DNA of 64,000 nt from Ascaphus truei (GCA_036426205.1 CM071568.1:215245245-215309244); one strand, 5' to 3'. Shown: positions 43,225 to 54,962, counted from the stretch's first letter. Program-made: numbers and translations. The notes: generated by a model not told the origin, from the letters alone.

Positions 43225-46200
43225 GTGTCAACCCCCCTTCTAGCTGTAGCCGCCCGGGAAGGAGAAGGTCCCCTAGCCCAGTTTATAATACCCATAGAAG
43301 GTTACCTCACCCCCTTCCTGGTAGACACAGGTGCAGCCAGGAGCGTAATTAGAGCTGCAGACATACCCGACCCTTCCTATTTGTCTGATATTGATGTTTC
43401 ATGTGTGGGAGTAGATGGCACTCTGCGCTCTAGCCCATTAACACGACCCCTGCAGATAGGTCCCTACCCTGAACTATTTGCACGATTTGTAGTTTCCTCT
43501 ACCTGCCCGCTTAATCTGCTTGGCGCTGATGTTTTGTCCAGGTTACAGGCCTCCATAATATTCTCCGAGGACGGCACCATTGATGTAACCTCCCCGCACT
43601 GGGAGTCAGACGTCTCTGCCTTTTGTTCCCTTCCTATACTTTTGGCATTAGCGGAAAAACCCTCAGCCGCCAGTATACCACCCGCTGTGGATAGGATCCC
43701 GTCCAAATTATGGTCCACAGGCCCTGAGGATATCGGGCACCTAATGGTACCGCCCATTGTTGTACAGCTCAAACAAGGGGCTCCGCTTCCCCGTAAACCG
43801 CAATACCCACTAAAGATAGCACAAGCTGATGCTATCACGAAACATGTTAAGGCTCTCCTTGCAAATGGCACATTAATACCTTGTACCTCACCCTGCAATA
43901 CCCCTCTTTTCCCTGTAAAGAAACGCACCGCGAAGGGTGAACCTGATAAGTATAGAATGGTTCAAGATCTTCGAGCAGTAAATGATGCAACTGTTTTAGA
44001 CACTCCCATTGTCCCCAACCCACATACACTCCTTGCAGGGGTTCCGCCCACAGCACGATACTTTACAGTGGTGGATTTGGCAAATGCATTTTTCAGCGTT
44101 CCGTTGCACCCTTCATGTATGTATCTTTTTGCATTTACTCATGAGGGCCAACAGTATACATGGACCGTAATGCCACAAGGGGCACAGAACTCTCCCAGCC
44201 AGTTTGCCAAGGCAATGACCACCATTTTAGACACATGGCAGAAAGAGAACGTTTCTGTAACCCTGTTACAATATGTTGATGATTTACTCCTATGTGCAGA
44301 TGATCACAAGTCAGCCGAACAAGCCTCCGAAAGTCTACTATGTTATCTGGCGGATCAGGGATGCAAGGCGACACTCCCCAAACTCCAGTGGTGCTCCACC
44401 TCTGTTGTATTCCTCGGTCATTGTCTCTCACACGGAACAAGACATCTCACTCGCGATCGAGTCACAGCCATACTGGACATACCTTTGCCACAAGGCCAGA
44501 AACCGCTACACGCTGTCAGGATTGCCTAGACCTCCTGCCTAGCCATAGCTTCCTTGTCCACTGGGTGTGCTGCTGTCTTCTGTTTGCTCTGGGTTCCTCT
44601 GTCTGTCTGTCTTCTTGTTGCTCCTGTCTCTGTCCTTTATAGCTTGCTTCCTGTCTGTTGCTTTTGCCTTTGCTTGCTAGTCAGACTCCTACAGTATGCT
44701 CATGCCTGTCTTTGATCCTGACCTGTTTCCTGTACCTGTACCTGTATTTGAGTCTGCTCACAGTAAAAGCCCTTGCTAGTAATCTGGCTTGTCCCTGGTT
44801 ATTCCTGCTCCCCGGTCTCAGTCCCTGCTCCCTGTTCTTAGTCCCTGTCCTGCCCCGCCTGTCCTGTTCCAGTCTCCTCGTTGCCGACCTCTGCTTGTAC
44901 CTAACTTCGCTGCCTGCCGCCTGCCTCGGACCCCTGCTTGTACCTGACTTCGCTGCCTGCCGCCTGCCTCGGACCTCTGCTTGTGACCCCTACTACGCTC
45001 GTGCTGTTCTGGCCACCGAGATCCTACCCGCCACAGGAGTCTCCCGTGACACACGCGTTCCTTGGACTTATTTCGTACTGTCGCTCCTGGGTTCCAGAAG
45101 CCTCGCTGTTGATGCAACCATTGTACGATGTCTTAACAACAAATCCCTTCCAGATGACCCCAGAGGCTTCCAAGAATTTCACTGTTCTCAAACAGGTAAT
45201 ATCCTCGGCCCCTGCCTTGGGCCTCCCAGACTATGATTTACCCTTCAAGCTTTTTGTAACAGAACGAAATGGACTTGCAACTGGAGTGTTAACACAGCCA
45301 CACGCTGGCCGATGTCGACCTATTGGTTATTACTCCAGCCGTCTCGACGCTGTGGCTCGTGGTGGACCGTCCTGTTTTCGTGCTGTCTTTGCTGCTCAAG
45401 CACTGCTGGATAAAACTTCGGACATAGTTCTAGGGCATGACCTCATTCTCCTAGCACCACATGACATTGCTGCTATTCTCAATCAGACACAGCCAAAACA
45501 TCTGTCCGCTGCCAGACACCTCAGATTACAATGCTCGCTTCTCATTCCAGACAATGTCACACTTCTCCGGTGCCAAGTGCTTAACCCCTCCACTCTTCTT
45601 CCACTTCCTGAGGGGGGAGATGTGCAGGGACACGAACAAGAACAAAGCACAGCTGGAGCCGACCCACCCCATGATTGCTTAGAACTCATGAAGCTAGAAA
45701 CAGCTCATCTGCACACGGTGAGTGAAACGTCGATACAGAACCCAGATCTAATCCTGTTTGTGGATGGTTCTCGATATGCTGATAAACAAGGCACCTACCA
45801 TATGGGTTATGCTGTCACCACAGACTTTGTGGTCCTACTGGCAAGCACACTACCGTCAACAGCATCTGCACAAGAGGCCGAACTACAAGCTCTCACTGCA
45901 GCGTGTAAACTGGCAGAAGGACACACGGCGAATATCTACACTGACTCTAGATATGCCTTTGGTGTAGCACACGATTTTGGCATCATTTGGCAAACCAGGG
46001 GATTTCTGACAGCAGCAGGAACACCAGTGAAACACAGCTCAGCCATACAAGCTCTGATGGACGCCCTACTCCTTCCAAGCCATGTGGCCATCCTAAAGGT
46101 AAAAACCCATGGGAAACTGAACACAGAAGAAGCCAGAGGAAATCATCTGGTGGATGCCGCAGCAAAACAAGCTGCCAGCAGGATACGAGAAGTGGAAGAT

Positions 46201-47331
46201 CGAGTGGACACGACAAGAATCTGCAACAAAGGAAGAAAAGGAAAGCTGGAAGAAAAAAGGTGCATCACCCCAAGAAGGAATTTACGAGTACAAAAAAAAC
46301 TTTGTCTGCCACGGGCACTGTATCCTGCTGTGGTACAATGGGCACATGGAGCAGCACATCTATCGAAGACTCTTATGAATGCACTGATCGACAAATACTA
46401 TGTGGCGCCTGGAATTACCCCAATGACTAGTAATTTCTGCAAATCATGTACAATTTGTGCAAAGTGTAACCCAGGACGTGTGGAAAAACCACCGCAGAAA
46501 CACCTTGCAAGGCCCTTATACCCTTTCCAGCGTATCCAGATTGACCATATTCAGATGCCAAAGTCGGGCCGTTTTGAATATGCTTTAGTAATTGTAGATA
46601 TGTTTTCAGGATGGCCAGAAGCCTATCCTGTCACCAATCTCACTGCAAAAACAACAGCAAAAAAACTCCTGACAGAGGTGGTTTGTAGATATGGGGTACC
46701 TGAAGTAATAGAAAGGGACCAAGGCCCCGCATTCACTGCTACAGTACGTTAGCTAAATTGGTCCGCGTTAGGGACCACCCTTGCTTTCCACACCCCATAC
46801 CATCCCCAGAGTAGCGGAAAGGTAGAAAGAATGAATGGCACACTGAAAACTAGAATGTTAAAATTGGCCCAGGAAACAAATATGCCCTGGCCAGATAGTC
46901 TACCCATTGCTTTGTTCAGTGTTCGATACACCCCACGAGGGGAACATGCTCTATCCCCATTTGAGATACTGTTTGGTACTGCCCCCAAACTTGGTTGTTA
47001 CTACCCACAGCAGTTACAAATGCAGTCTGATGTTTTGACCAAATATGTAACTGTCCTAGCGCATGAACTAACCAATATACATGGTCGAGTGTTTTCTTCT
47101 ATTCCAGATACAGATCTAGATACCGGGACTCATAGACTCGTGCCCGGAGACTGGGTACTCGTGAAGAAATTTGTAAGGAAACACTTCCTAGATCCCAGAT
47201 ATGATGGTCCTTTCCAAGTTCTGTTGACCACAGCCACATCAGTCAAACTAGCTTGCAAGAACACCTGGATACATGCCTCTCATTGCAAGAAGGTTCCAGC
47301 TCCCAACGAGGACACCTCAGGAGGAAAATGA
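43225..47331 (+). pseudogene. pol: pro-pol (protease, RT, RNase H, integrase), broken
   Basis: Protease: FLVDTGAARSVI (catalytic DTG, 43324-43332) and LNLLGADVLSRL. RT: KYRMVQDLRAVND, VMPQGAQNSPSQF and YVDD (44272-44283). RNase H: FVDGSRY, the E in AQEAELQAL, and TDSRYAF. Integrase: HHCC finger (HGAAHLSKT ... CKSCTICAKC), core IQIDHI, ERDQGPAFT and SGKVERMNG (DDE), and a C-terminal GPF motif (RYDGPFQV), marking a gamma/epsilon-type enzyme. Damage: a 538-bp solo LTR at 44514-45051 in the RT connection region and an in-frame TAG at 46750-46752 in the integrase core. It overlaps env by four bases (ATGA at 47328-47331). The pol frame is -1 relative to the last gag segment. Confidence 0.92.
44514..45051 (-). 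mobile_element. Solo LTR (538 bp) nested in pol
   Basis: Read on the minus strand it begins TGTCACGGGAGACTCC and ends CCTGACA. A perfect 5-bp duplication CACGC flanks it (44509-44513, 45052-45056). It contains duplicated CTGCCGCCTGCCTCGGAC blocks. It shares the TGTCACGG start with the LTR at 58732 but not the rest. It inserted after the retrovirus and disables pol. Confidence 0.9.
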
Positions 47332-48508
47332 TTCTATATACCCTTTGCTTGTTGAGTTTGGGGGGGGGGGCACAAGAGGTTGCTATCACCCAACATGAAG
47401 AGGCAGTCACGTTTTGGTATAATTCATCCAATACTCATGTAGCTACCTTCTCCTTTGATTATTGTAATATAGTCAGCTGCCCCTCAACACATTGGCAATG
47501 TAATCTATACGGCGATTCCGGTTCCAGGTCCACCTATGTGTAACGGATTCCCACTGGGGACAGGAATGTGATTACTGGGGAGCAGTAGGATGGAACACGG
47601 GAACAGATTGGGGATACCGAACACAAAATGGCCTAGCAAGGAAAGACAAGAATGGCAAGTCTCTAATTAGTCGGATGACCTTGCTGAAAATCGGTACATG
47701 TCTAGTCAGTGGTGAGACGGGTAAAATAATGAAACTCACACTAACTATAGAAAACCCTAGCCCCGGAGACGCTGGTGTATATGTTCTAGGGACTTGGATA
47801 AAAGGAGGTACAAGGGGGGTTTACGGGAAGTTCAAAATACAGGATATGTATAATTCCAAAGATTGATATATGTCAAACCCGAAAACCCCCGAGCCAGAGA
47901 AAACCCCCCTTAAACCACATTTCCATACATTGGAAAACATAGTGGCAATAGGTAACCCCACATTTGAGTATACTATGGCCATGGAAACTGGATTCTCTGA
48001 CACCAATTTTTGGCTTGAATGGATGCGATATAGTGCAAACAGTCATAATAGATCCAATTGTTATGTCTGTGGTAGTGCTAGATCCAATTTGGGCACAGTG
48101 CCCCTCAATATCCCAGAGGACAGTGAAGACTGTTTCCTCAGTTTATTCACCAACACCTCCACTAACCACACCTCCTGTGAAGTCTGGAAAAAAGAATACC
48201 TTATAATCACAAAGGCACCCCGGCCTGGGGAAGGGATTACTGACCCATGGGACCAATATTTTGGTTGGCTAACGGGGTGGCAAAAGATTCTCGCCCAAAT
48301 AGGCATCGCAATAGTTATTATTTTTGTCTTGCTTGGGATTATTGTCTGCTGTGTTCTCCCATTTTTTAAGAAATTCATGACCAAAGCTGTTGACAATAGC
48401 ACTCCTACCTTTTTTCTGCAGTTAGACAATAATACTCCATCCTCGGAAGATGGTCCATTTACTCCGTTACATTCCCTCCCAGTTAAGTACAATAGTATAA
48501 ACCCATAG
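47328..48508 (+). pseudogene. env: env, frameshifted and internally shortened
   Basis: Env would mediate receptor binding and fusion. The first frame (47328-47543) has a signal-peptide-like [14 protein letters not shown] and then a stretch with NSSN. A frame change near 47540 leads to a second segment with KLTLTIENPSPGDAGVYVLG, reminiscent of an immunoglobulin V-type strand with D-x-G-x-Y. A stop lies at 47864-47866. The third segment (47870-48508) has NRSNCYVCGSARSNLGTVPL, found in some class I Env surface subunits. It then passes quickly to DPWDQYFGWLTGWQKIL and a membrane segment (IGIAIVIIFVLLGIIVCCVL) with a cytoplasmic tail. At about 390 codons it is far shorter than a usual Env. No CKS17-like region or fusion peptide is visible, implying an internal deletion. 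Confidence 0.75.
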
Positions 48509-48662
48509 GGACAGCATCTGACTTCCTTATGTGCAAAGTCTGTGGCAAGGGGTGTCATGGACAAGCCATGACTCGTCTAACGTACAGCACAAAAGAGTTC
48601 CTAGGCACATCCGGACAGATGAGTTAGTATACCTATAGGGACAGACTCAGAAATAGACATTT

Positions 48663-48673
48663 CAAGGGGGGAC
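48663..48673 (+). promoter_or_regulatory. Polypurine tract
   Basis: AAGGGGGGA just before the 3' LTR is the expected primer for plus-strand DNA synthesis. Confidence 0.8.
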
Positions 48674-49117
48674 TGTGATGGATTGGATAAAATGACTATT
48701 TCTTCATCTGTAATGTGTACCTCGCTATGCCTATGATCCTTACTCAAAATGGCTACCGCAGCTCCCCCTCCCATCGAGTATGGAAAATGGCGCCCAACCC
48801 GGAACTACACCCAAAGCTGATGTGTCCACTAAACTACAATAACAAGACCATACAAGGACATGACCTAACAAGAACCAACGAGACACTGACGTGTGCATTT
48901 GCACACGACCCTTAGACCCTTAGATAAGACAGCCCTTCTTGCATACAATCTCTCTCCTGAGCCCCTATATAAGAAACAGTGGGCTGTAACAAAGGAAGGA
49001 AGCATTATCATTCTGAACTTCGTGTCAGTGTGATTCTTCTCGTGCATGCACTACCTACATAGGAAACAATTTGGACGGGGACAGATACTCTGCAGACGTA
49101 TGGTCTGATCTATCACA
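48674..49117 (+). repeat. 3' LTR
   Basis: 444 bp, with the same TGTGAT and ATCACA ends as the 5' LTR. Compared with it there is a 6-bp addition near 49076 and several one- to three-base gaps in the first half. The TATA box CCCCTATATAAG lies at about 48961. Confidence 0.95.
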
Positions 49118-49800
49118 GTACCCCCCCCCCTTCATGATCTCCCCCAGACCCGGCTGCTGCCTTCCCCCAGGAGCACCACGTGGGGGTGCAGGTGAGGGGA
49201 AAACCCTTCCGGAGGCTGACTAGTGTCCCTGGAGTGGGCCGCCGGCCCACCACGACCCGGCGCCATCACTTCCCCCCCTTCCGATCCCCCCCCCCTCCTC
49301 AGCCTCCCGCCAAGCACACGGGCCGCCCGTGGCGGCAAGTCATTCCTTTCCGGAACGCACCAACTGCTGCACGCGCGGCTGCCGGAACCCCCTCCCTGCA
49401 CCCACAGCCCGAAACCCCCATGCTCCGAGACCATCACTCCCTGCCGGGGCCCTGCTCCCTAATCGGCCTAGCATCCCGAGAAGGTCTTCACAGTCTTGGA
49501 GGCAGTGCGGGTCCGGGAGCGTGTAGGGAGATGTCCTGAGCAAACGGCTAGCGGGTGGCAAAGAGGGCGTTACTCTGCAGGGGGGGTTAGGGAGGGAGGG
49601 CACACGCGTGCCAGTGCATCCATGTCGCCAACTGCAAGGGGAGGCGGGCGCGTTACAGTTCAGCGCTCCTTCGGGGTGGGGGGAAGGTGGAGGGGGGCCG
49701 AAAACAGGACAAAATACACATTTAGATAGAAAAGACAGGACGGTAGGAAAATAGAAAAAAAACGGTACTGTCCCGTTTAAAACGGGACGTATGGTCAGCC
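49118..49800. other. GC-rich block after the retrovirus, no recognised gene
   Basis: A short return of the 43-bp minisatellite (to about 49147) is followed by roughly 650 bp rich in C, G and CpG. It ends in a GTCCCGTTT / AAACGGGAC palindrome near 49769-49787. Frames across it show no domain. It could be a CpG island or an unrecognised element. Confidence 0.4.
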
Positions 49801-50502
49801 TACTCCTGCACCATAGGGGAGGAATCACTATTGCAACGGCGACAACTGACGTATGCAGTAGCATCGCCATCGCCGTAGCCTGCACTATAAGCGTAGCTAT
49901 ATGGAGATACAATGCAAGTTGTTATACTGTATATGATGTGTCAACACCACATCCTGCATTATGGGAAGTAGCAATCATCCATCAACCATGTGCGCAACAT
50001 TTTTTATAGAGGTTCAACATACAGTACTGTATAAGAGTTATTTATTAAAGTCTCCAAGTTGCAAATCAAGTACGGCCCCAGATGAACCAGCAACAAGATT
50101 GGTTTCAATAGAAAAGACTTTTCTTGCAGTTTTTTTTTTGCCCCACTTTTGCAGCTGTAAATAAAAGGTGAAAATGATGCCCTTTACATTCAAGTTATGA
50201 AGTCTTAATAACATTTTTGAAATGGTGTGCAAAGGTGTATTGTGAGTAAATGTTACTTATTACCTGTTCCATGCCAGGTCCCCCTTTTAATAAGTATATA
50301 TTTACAATAACGTGTTCTGTAAAGGTTCAGCAATCTTCCCTCCAGAATGAACTTCTGTATTGTGAAAGGGAGATCAATTTGAATCAGTTTAAAGCAGATT
50401 ACTAACCTTGTTTATTTTTATCTTAGTTGTTTTTTATTTTATGTCATCTTTTTATTCTATCCCAGCTAACAGTGATGTGAAACAAAGTACTGGCAACACA
50501 TA
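49801..50502. other. No gene seen
   Basis: Anonymous AT-rich DNA. Confidence 0.5.
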
Positions 50503-50745
50503 GGGGCCTATTCTTGTAGCTCCGAAATGTGACAATCCGCTTCTAAAGTGTACTTTAATAGTGGATTTAGCATGCTTTGCTATTCTGTAAACCTTTATCG
50601 CATGTTCAAACCGCGTATAAATTACTTTTAAAGAAGCGGTTTCACTCTTGATTGGACAATCCGATCGGTTTGTCAAAAAAGCCTCCAACGCGCATTTTTT
50701 TGCCCACAACTGCTCCGTTATGCAAACCGCATCCAAAATCTCTGA
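50503..50745. mobile_element. Truncated Harbinger-like MITE (one end)
   Basis: Starts GGGGCCTATTCTTGTAGC, a GGGGCCT-type terminus like the other MITEs here. It contains inverted ACCGC/GCGGT blocks. The other end is not found; the foldback-family repeat follows at about 50745. Confidence 0.4.
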
Positions 50746-50850
50746 TTTATACAATGCTTCCACTGCAGCCAGGGATTGTGTGCTAGGAGATAATGGTAAA
50801 CAGCAGGGTGCAGACCTGTCTGAGACATGTGAATGTGCTCACAAGTGATA
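50745..50850. repeat. Foldback-family repeat, member 3 (partial)
   Basis: Shares TGCAGACCTGTC, GTGAATGTGCTCACAAGTGA and TTCCACTGCAGC with 20071-20517 and 24335-24500. Confidence 0.65.
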
Positions 50851-50913
50851 TTTTTATTTGCTGTACACTGTACAGTGGAGGGTTATGTCACTATTTTACC
50901 CCAATTACATATA

Positions 50914-51306
50914 TTAAGAGTAGAAATGGGTGAATATGTTTGGCAAATTTCGACCTGCAGCGAATTGGCCGGTTCCTTTGGTCCACAGATTTCAGCGGAT
51001 CAATCTCAATAAGGGCAAATCGCGTTTTGCAGATTTTAATGATTTTTTTATTATTATTGCCTCTCAGTGGATTCCACAATCTGTTGATGGATTTGAAAGA
51101 ATCATTTAACGAGTTGCTGAATCAGCAGATTGGATTCTACAAATCCATCAATGGATCGTATCCAATGACGTTTTTTGATCAATCTATGCGGATTAAAACT
51201 GACCAAATCCGTTTGCGGATTTTACACTGCAAAATGGACTGGGGGGGAGGGGGAGTGTGAGAACAACCTGTGAAATGGATTTGGGCGGATTTGCGAATCT
51301 CTAATA
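50914..51306. mobile_element. Possible MITE with inverted TTAGAGAT-like ends
   Basis: Left end ATTAAGAGTAGAAATGGG and right end (reversed) TTATTAGAGATTCGCAAATC are loosely inverted. The interior has repeated TGGATT, ATCCGC and CAAATCCG blocks on both strands. Confidence 0.35.
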
Positions 51307-54280
51307 ATGTGTGGTTGAAAACTTAACAACAATACTAATAGATGAAAAAATGAAACCGCCCTTGTGCTTCCAAGATGTTTGTAGATGAATGCATGCGACT
51401 GAAACACCTTGCTGCTCCTGTGTAGGAGCCCTCCAAGCTCCTCGAGTAATCACCAGAAGGCAATCTCCTGGAAAACGAACACAAAGCGCACCGAAGGTAA
51501 GTATAAAATTATATTGACAATAATAAAAAGATATGTAGACACTTACAATGGGATACTGTGTGGTAAGCAAGTCACTGCTCGCTACTCACTGGGCCAGCTA
51601 GACATGCACGGTTTATGCGACGCTGAGCAACTCTGCATCCCACACGCTGGGGCGGATCTCATGCTGTAGGTGCAAATTGGCCAGCCCTTCCTGGTTGCGT
51701 CAGTGATAGAAACTCCAGCATAGTAAGCTCTAACGTATCTGACTGAAGGAGCTACGTGACTGACTCCAGTGCACATTGTGTTTTTTTACCATAACAATGC
51801 TCTTATGATAATATCATGAGATATTAGGTATTTTAATGGTATCTGGTGCTTCAGGGGTTAATGGGCTACCATTTTAGTTTAAAGGTACCATGTATTGGGT
51901 TGGATTTCAAAGGGAACTCAATTGAAGTTGGATTTGAAAAGTACAAAGAGAGGGTTTATGGCATGTTAACAACTTAGCCAGGCCTAATGTTAAACTGACA
52001 TGGTCTAGAGATAAAGACATATGTTCTGCCAGAGCCAGAGCTTCTGACATAAACAAAATGTTTTTCAAAGCATTCTCTGGAATGAGTTTATGGATTTCCA
52101 GGGGTTGGGACTATCCTATGCCACCCAAGGATGTGAAAGGATTGCCTTCGTGGCAGGGAGATGAGCGTAGCGTGATGGGTCCAGATATGGGAGGTCTCTG
52201 GGGGACAGATATTAATTTGTCACTCAGGTTTAGGGGTAAAATGGTCATGCTTATTCTCGTTGCGCCCACCACGAGTGCATGTATTGATGTGACTGTGTAA
52301 GTATTAGTTAAGGAAAGATATCAGTGCGTACCTACTGAGACAAAGTTTTATAATGCCGGTTTGTAAATATTTTTGCTTACTTGTCATAAACCTGTCAATC
52401 TCGCAGCTGATTTACGACAGGGGTTGGCTTATGTTTTTTCAATGGGAAAGAATACTACATAAGACAGCAAGGTTTCATGAAAAATCAGGTTTCAAGAAAG
52501 GAGTGTTTGGACCAAATGTGATATCTCATGTTCTGTACCAGTAACCTCTTTGGGACAAAAAATATGACATATGTTGATTTATAGGGTTTTCTTCTATGGT
52601 ATATCTTTTTATTTTGAGAAACGGTTCTTCATTTGTTGCAATTGTATGTTCTTGTAATACCTTTTTTTCTGTAATCTAAGCACTGTATTTTTGTATATAT
52701 TAAAACATTTAATAAGTAATGCTTTGGGCTCTGAATGAACTGTTGCACGCTATAGAGAGAGTATTTACATTTTCGGACACATTTTGCTACAACGGATTTT
52801 GGTGTGTTAAAGTGCATAGTTTTTTCTATAATGAAAGGGACATGGGACCCTGGCAAATATTAATTTACATATCTTTTGTTTGCATAAATATCCCTGGTAG
52901 TGGAAGTGTATAGATATGATTGCAATTGAGTAAGGGATTAATATTAACTCATTGGAGGTACTTTTATGGAGGAGAAAGGTGAGTTGTCTATAGTAGCCAT
53001 GTGTAGTAACCTTGGTTGCATATCTAAATCACGTGCCCACTTGTGTCTGTGACAGGTGGTATATGGGGATGGATTTAGGGAAGATATTACTCATCTGAAG
53101 GACCTTTGTGGAGGTGAAGGGTGGGGTAGCTAGTAAGCTGTGTATTAACTCTTGTCCTGTAGAGGAGATATTGTCCATTTGGGGGACCTTTACAGAGGCA
53201 AAAAGTGGGACCACTTGAGAGTGGAGTATTAACCCTTGTCCCGTATGCAGGTCACGTGTTCACAGGTGTGGCATATGTGACAAAACTAATAGAAACGCGA
53301 CAATTAAATTCAAGTTAAAAAACCTTAATATGTAACCCTAGATAATTTTCTGTGTTTGGTTCAAAATGTCAGTGTGCCAAATGACCTTCAAATGTCCTCC
53401 AGTTACTACAATGATCATAAACTGTATGATGAAATTTAATGTTGAGTGTAATTAACACAGCCTTATGTCGGGCGTGGACAGCTGGAATTGGACATTTTGG
53501 CAATGTTATGGGTATCACGTTGTAACCAGAATTCTGCTATAATGCAACAATGTAATGAATGGGCTAAATAAAAAAAACTAGAACAGGATTCCAAGCATGG
53601 TCCAAGGCATGGAAGTGAAAGGCTTTTAGTAAAGAGGCCCAAAATGGCCCTTCTGAGAACAGCACAATGGCCTTTTGCTTGCCATTTCTTGTGCTTGATT
53701 TGAATTGCAATTAACGCAAGAATATGGTGTTATTCATAGTAATTCTTTCTCTTTGTTTCTTATTTATTGGAACTGAAAAAAAAAAAAAACCATGAAAGTA
53801 ATTGGCGGAAAAAAAATCAATATAGAAAATTACAGTACATCCTGTTAAAACATTTCAAAACATACTGTTAAATAATATTTGTAAAGATAGCATAACAGGC
53901 ACTTTGGAACACTCAATATAATTCACATTATATGAACCTTATATACTGTTTTTTTCTGTATAAGATTGTGATAATAGCCCCATCGTGTCATGTTGTAAAA
54001 ACTGTTCAATAGCATTGCCTTCTGCCTTTCTGATATTGCTTTAAATAGCAGTAGAGTATCTAAGCATATAACTGTGCTATAGTTTAACATAAAAAAATTC
54101 CACAAGACAATGGCATTGAACAATAAGAGTAATTTCATACAATACGAGTCTTTTAGTACATTGTTTCATGAGCTTTGAGCAATCAATCAGTAATTAATCA
54201 GCTCTAGCAAACGAACTTCCTGGAAATGGTGTAGCTTTTTAACAAGTATAATTTACTATTTTATAAACTACTATCTTGAT
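51307..54280. other. No gene; mostly AT-rich DNA
   Basis: No recognisable protein. An 80-residue frame at 52058-52300 has no known domain. 53060-53260 holds two imperfect copies of a unit of about 80 bp containing GGACCTTTGTGGAGGTGAA / GGACCTTTACAGAGGCAAA. Confidence 0.45.
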
Positions 54281-54962
54281 CAGTGTTTCTCAATCAGGGT
54301 TCTCCGGCACCCTGGGGTTTTGGGAGAGGATCAAAAGGGTGCTTCAGGATTTACCCGATCTCCCAGATTAGGGAGACAGCAAAGCAGTTGCTAGGCGGAT
54401 AGGCATTTCCTCCACCTCGATTGGTTGCTGCTGGATAATGCAGCCAATCAGGGGGTGGCATGAGGAGCCTAGGGGTGTTGCCAAGCAGATGAGGAAGAAG
54501 CAGCATGGGCCCGGAAAAAGGTGAGGTGTGTGTATCTCTGTCCTGATGTGTGTGTATTTGTTCTTTCCTGTGGTCTGTCACCTGTGACTCTCTGCTCCCT
54601 GTGACTCTCTGCCCCCCTCTAACTCCCTGTCCCCTCTATCTCCCATGACTCTCTGTCCCCTCTGACTCTCTACCCCCTCTATCTGCTGGGACTCTCTTCA
54701 ACCTCAAACTCTCTGACCCATATGACTCTCTGCTTCCTTTTCCCCTGTGACTCTCTGCCCCCTGTGACTCTCTGCCCCCTGTGATTCTCTGCCTCCTGTT
54801 ACTCTCTACCCGCTACGCCTCCTGTTACTCTATGCCCCTTATGTCTCATATGACTCTGCTCCCTCTGTCTTGTGTGTCCCGGTCTTTTCTGTTATAGGGT
54901 ACCTCAGCAACTCAGCATTGTGATTAGGAGTGCCTCGAGAGGAAAAAGGTTGAAAGCCACCA
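54281..54962. mobile_element. Possible hAT-type non-autonomous element with internal minisatellite
   Basis: Begins CAGTGTTTCTCAATC, like many hAT ends; the far end, reversed, reads GTGGCTTTCAACC. Inside, 54590-54870 is an imperfect minisatellite of TGACTCTCTGCCCCC-type units. No 8-bp target duplication was found. Confidence 0.4.

Larger units (their letters stand above)
41069..43243 (+). pseudogene. gag: gag (matrix, RanBP2-type finger, capsid, nucleocapsid), broken
   Basis: Gag builds the virion core. The frame begins MGAQVNKTEKRV at 41069 (Gly2 could be myristoylated) and is cut by a MITE at 41177-41577. It resumes with an uninterrupted 41607-42362 segment: a PPPY late-domain-like motif (41820-41831) just before a RanBP2-type zinc finger (41853-41912; Trp, four Cys and Asn spaced W-x-C-x2-C-x3-N-x6-C-x2-C). 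A long Pro/Thr-rich region follows. After a frameshift near 42362-42377 comes capsid (QEKGESVEKFHIKLSQVF, AAFVAGLEAPIWKG) and a CCHC knuckle at 43013-43054. The end overlaps the pol frame by about 19 nt. The finger is not a usual Gag component. Domain order is clear; cleavage sites are not. Confidence 0.88.
39823..49117 (+). mobile_element. Endogenous retrovirus, class I-like (gamma/epsilon-type pol), 9.3 kb, defective
   Basis: Structure: 5' LTR 39823-40266, primer-binding site 40269-40286, leader, gag from 41069, pro-pol to 47331, env 47328-48508, polypurine tract 48663-48673, 3' LTR 48674-49117. RT, RNase H and a GPY/F-containing integrase are of the gamma/epsilon kind. LTRs differ by roughly eight substitutions in 440 bp plus several small indels (counted by eye), so it is fairly young. 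4-bp flanks are GTTC and GTAC, a possible duplication with one mismatch. All three genes are broken and two other mobile elements are nested in it (41177-41577, 44514-45051). No intact viral protein is encoded. Confidence 0.93.

Noticed and set aside
44658..45236. 192-residue Leu/Pro-rich frame in the pol region
   Set aside because: It spans the nested solo LTR and shifts out of the pol frame.
52058..52300. 80-residue frame with several Gly and Met
   Set aside because: No domain, no supporting neighbours; length is expected by chance.
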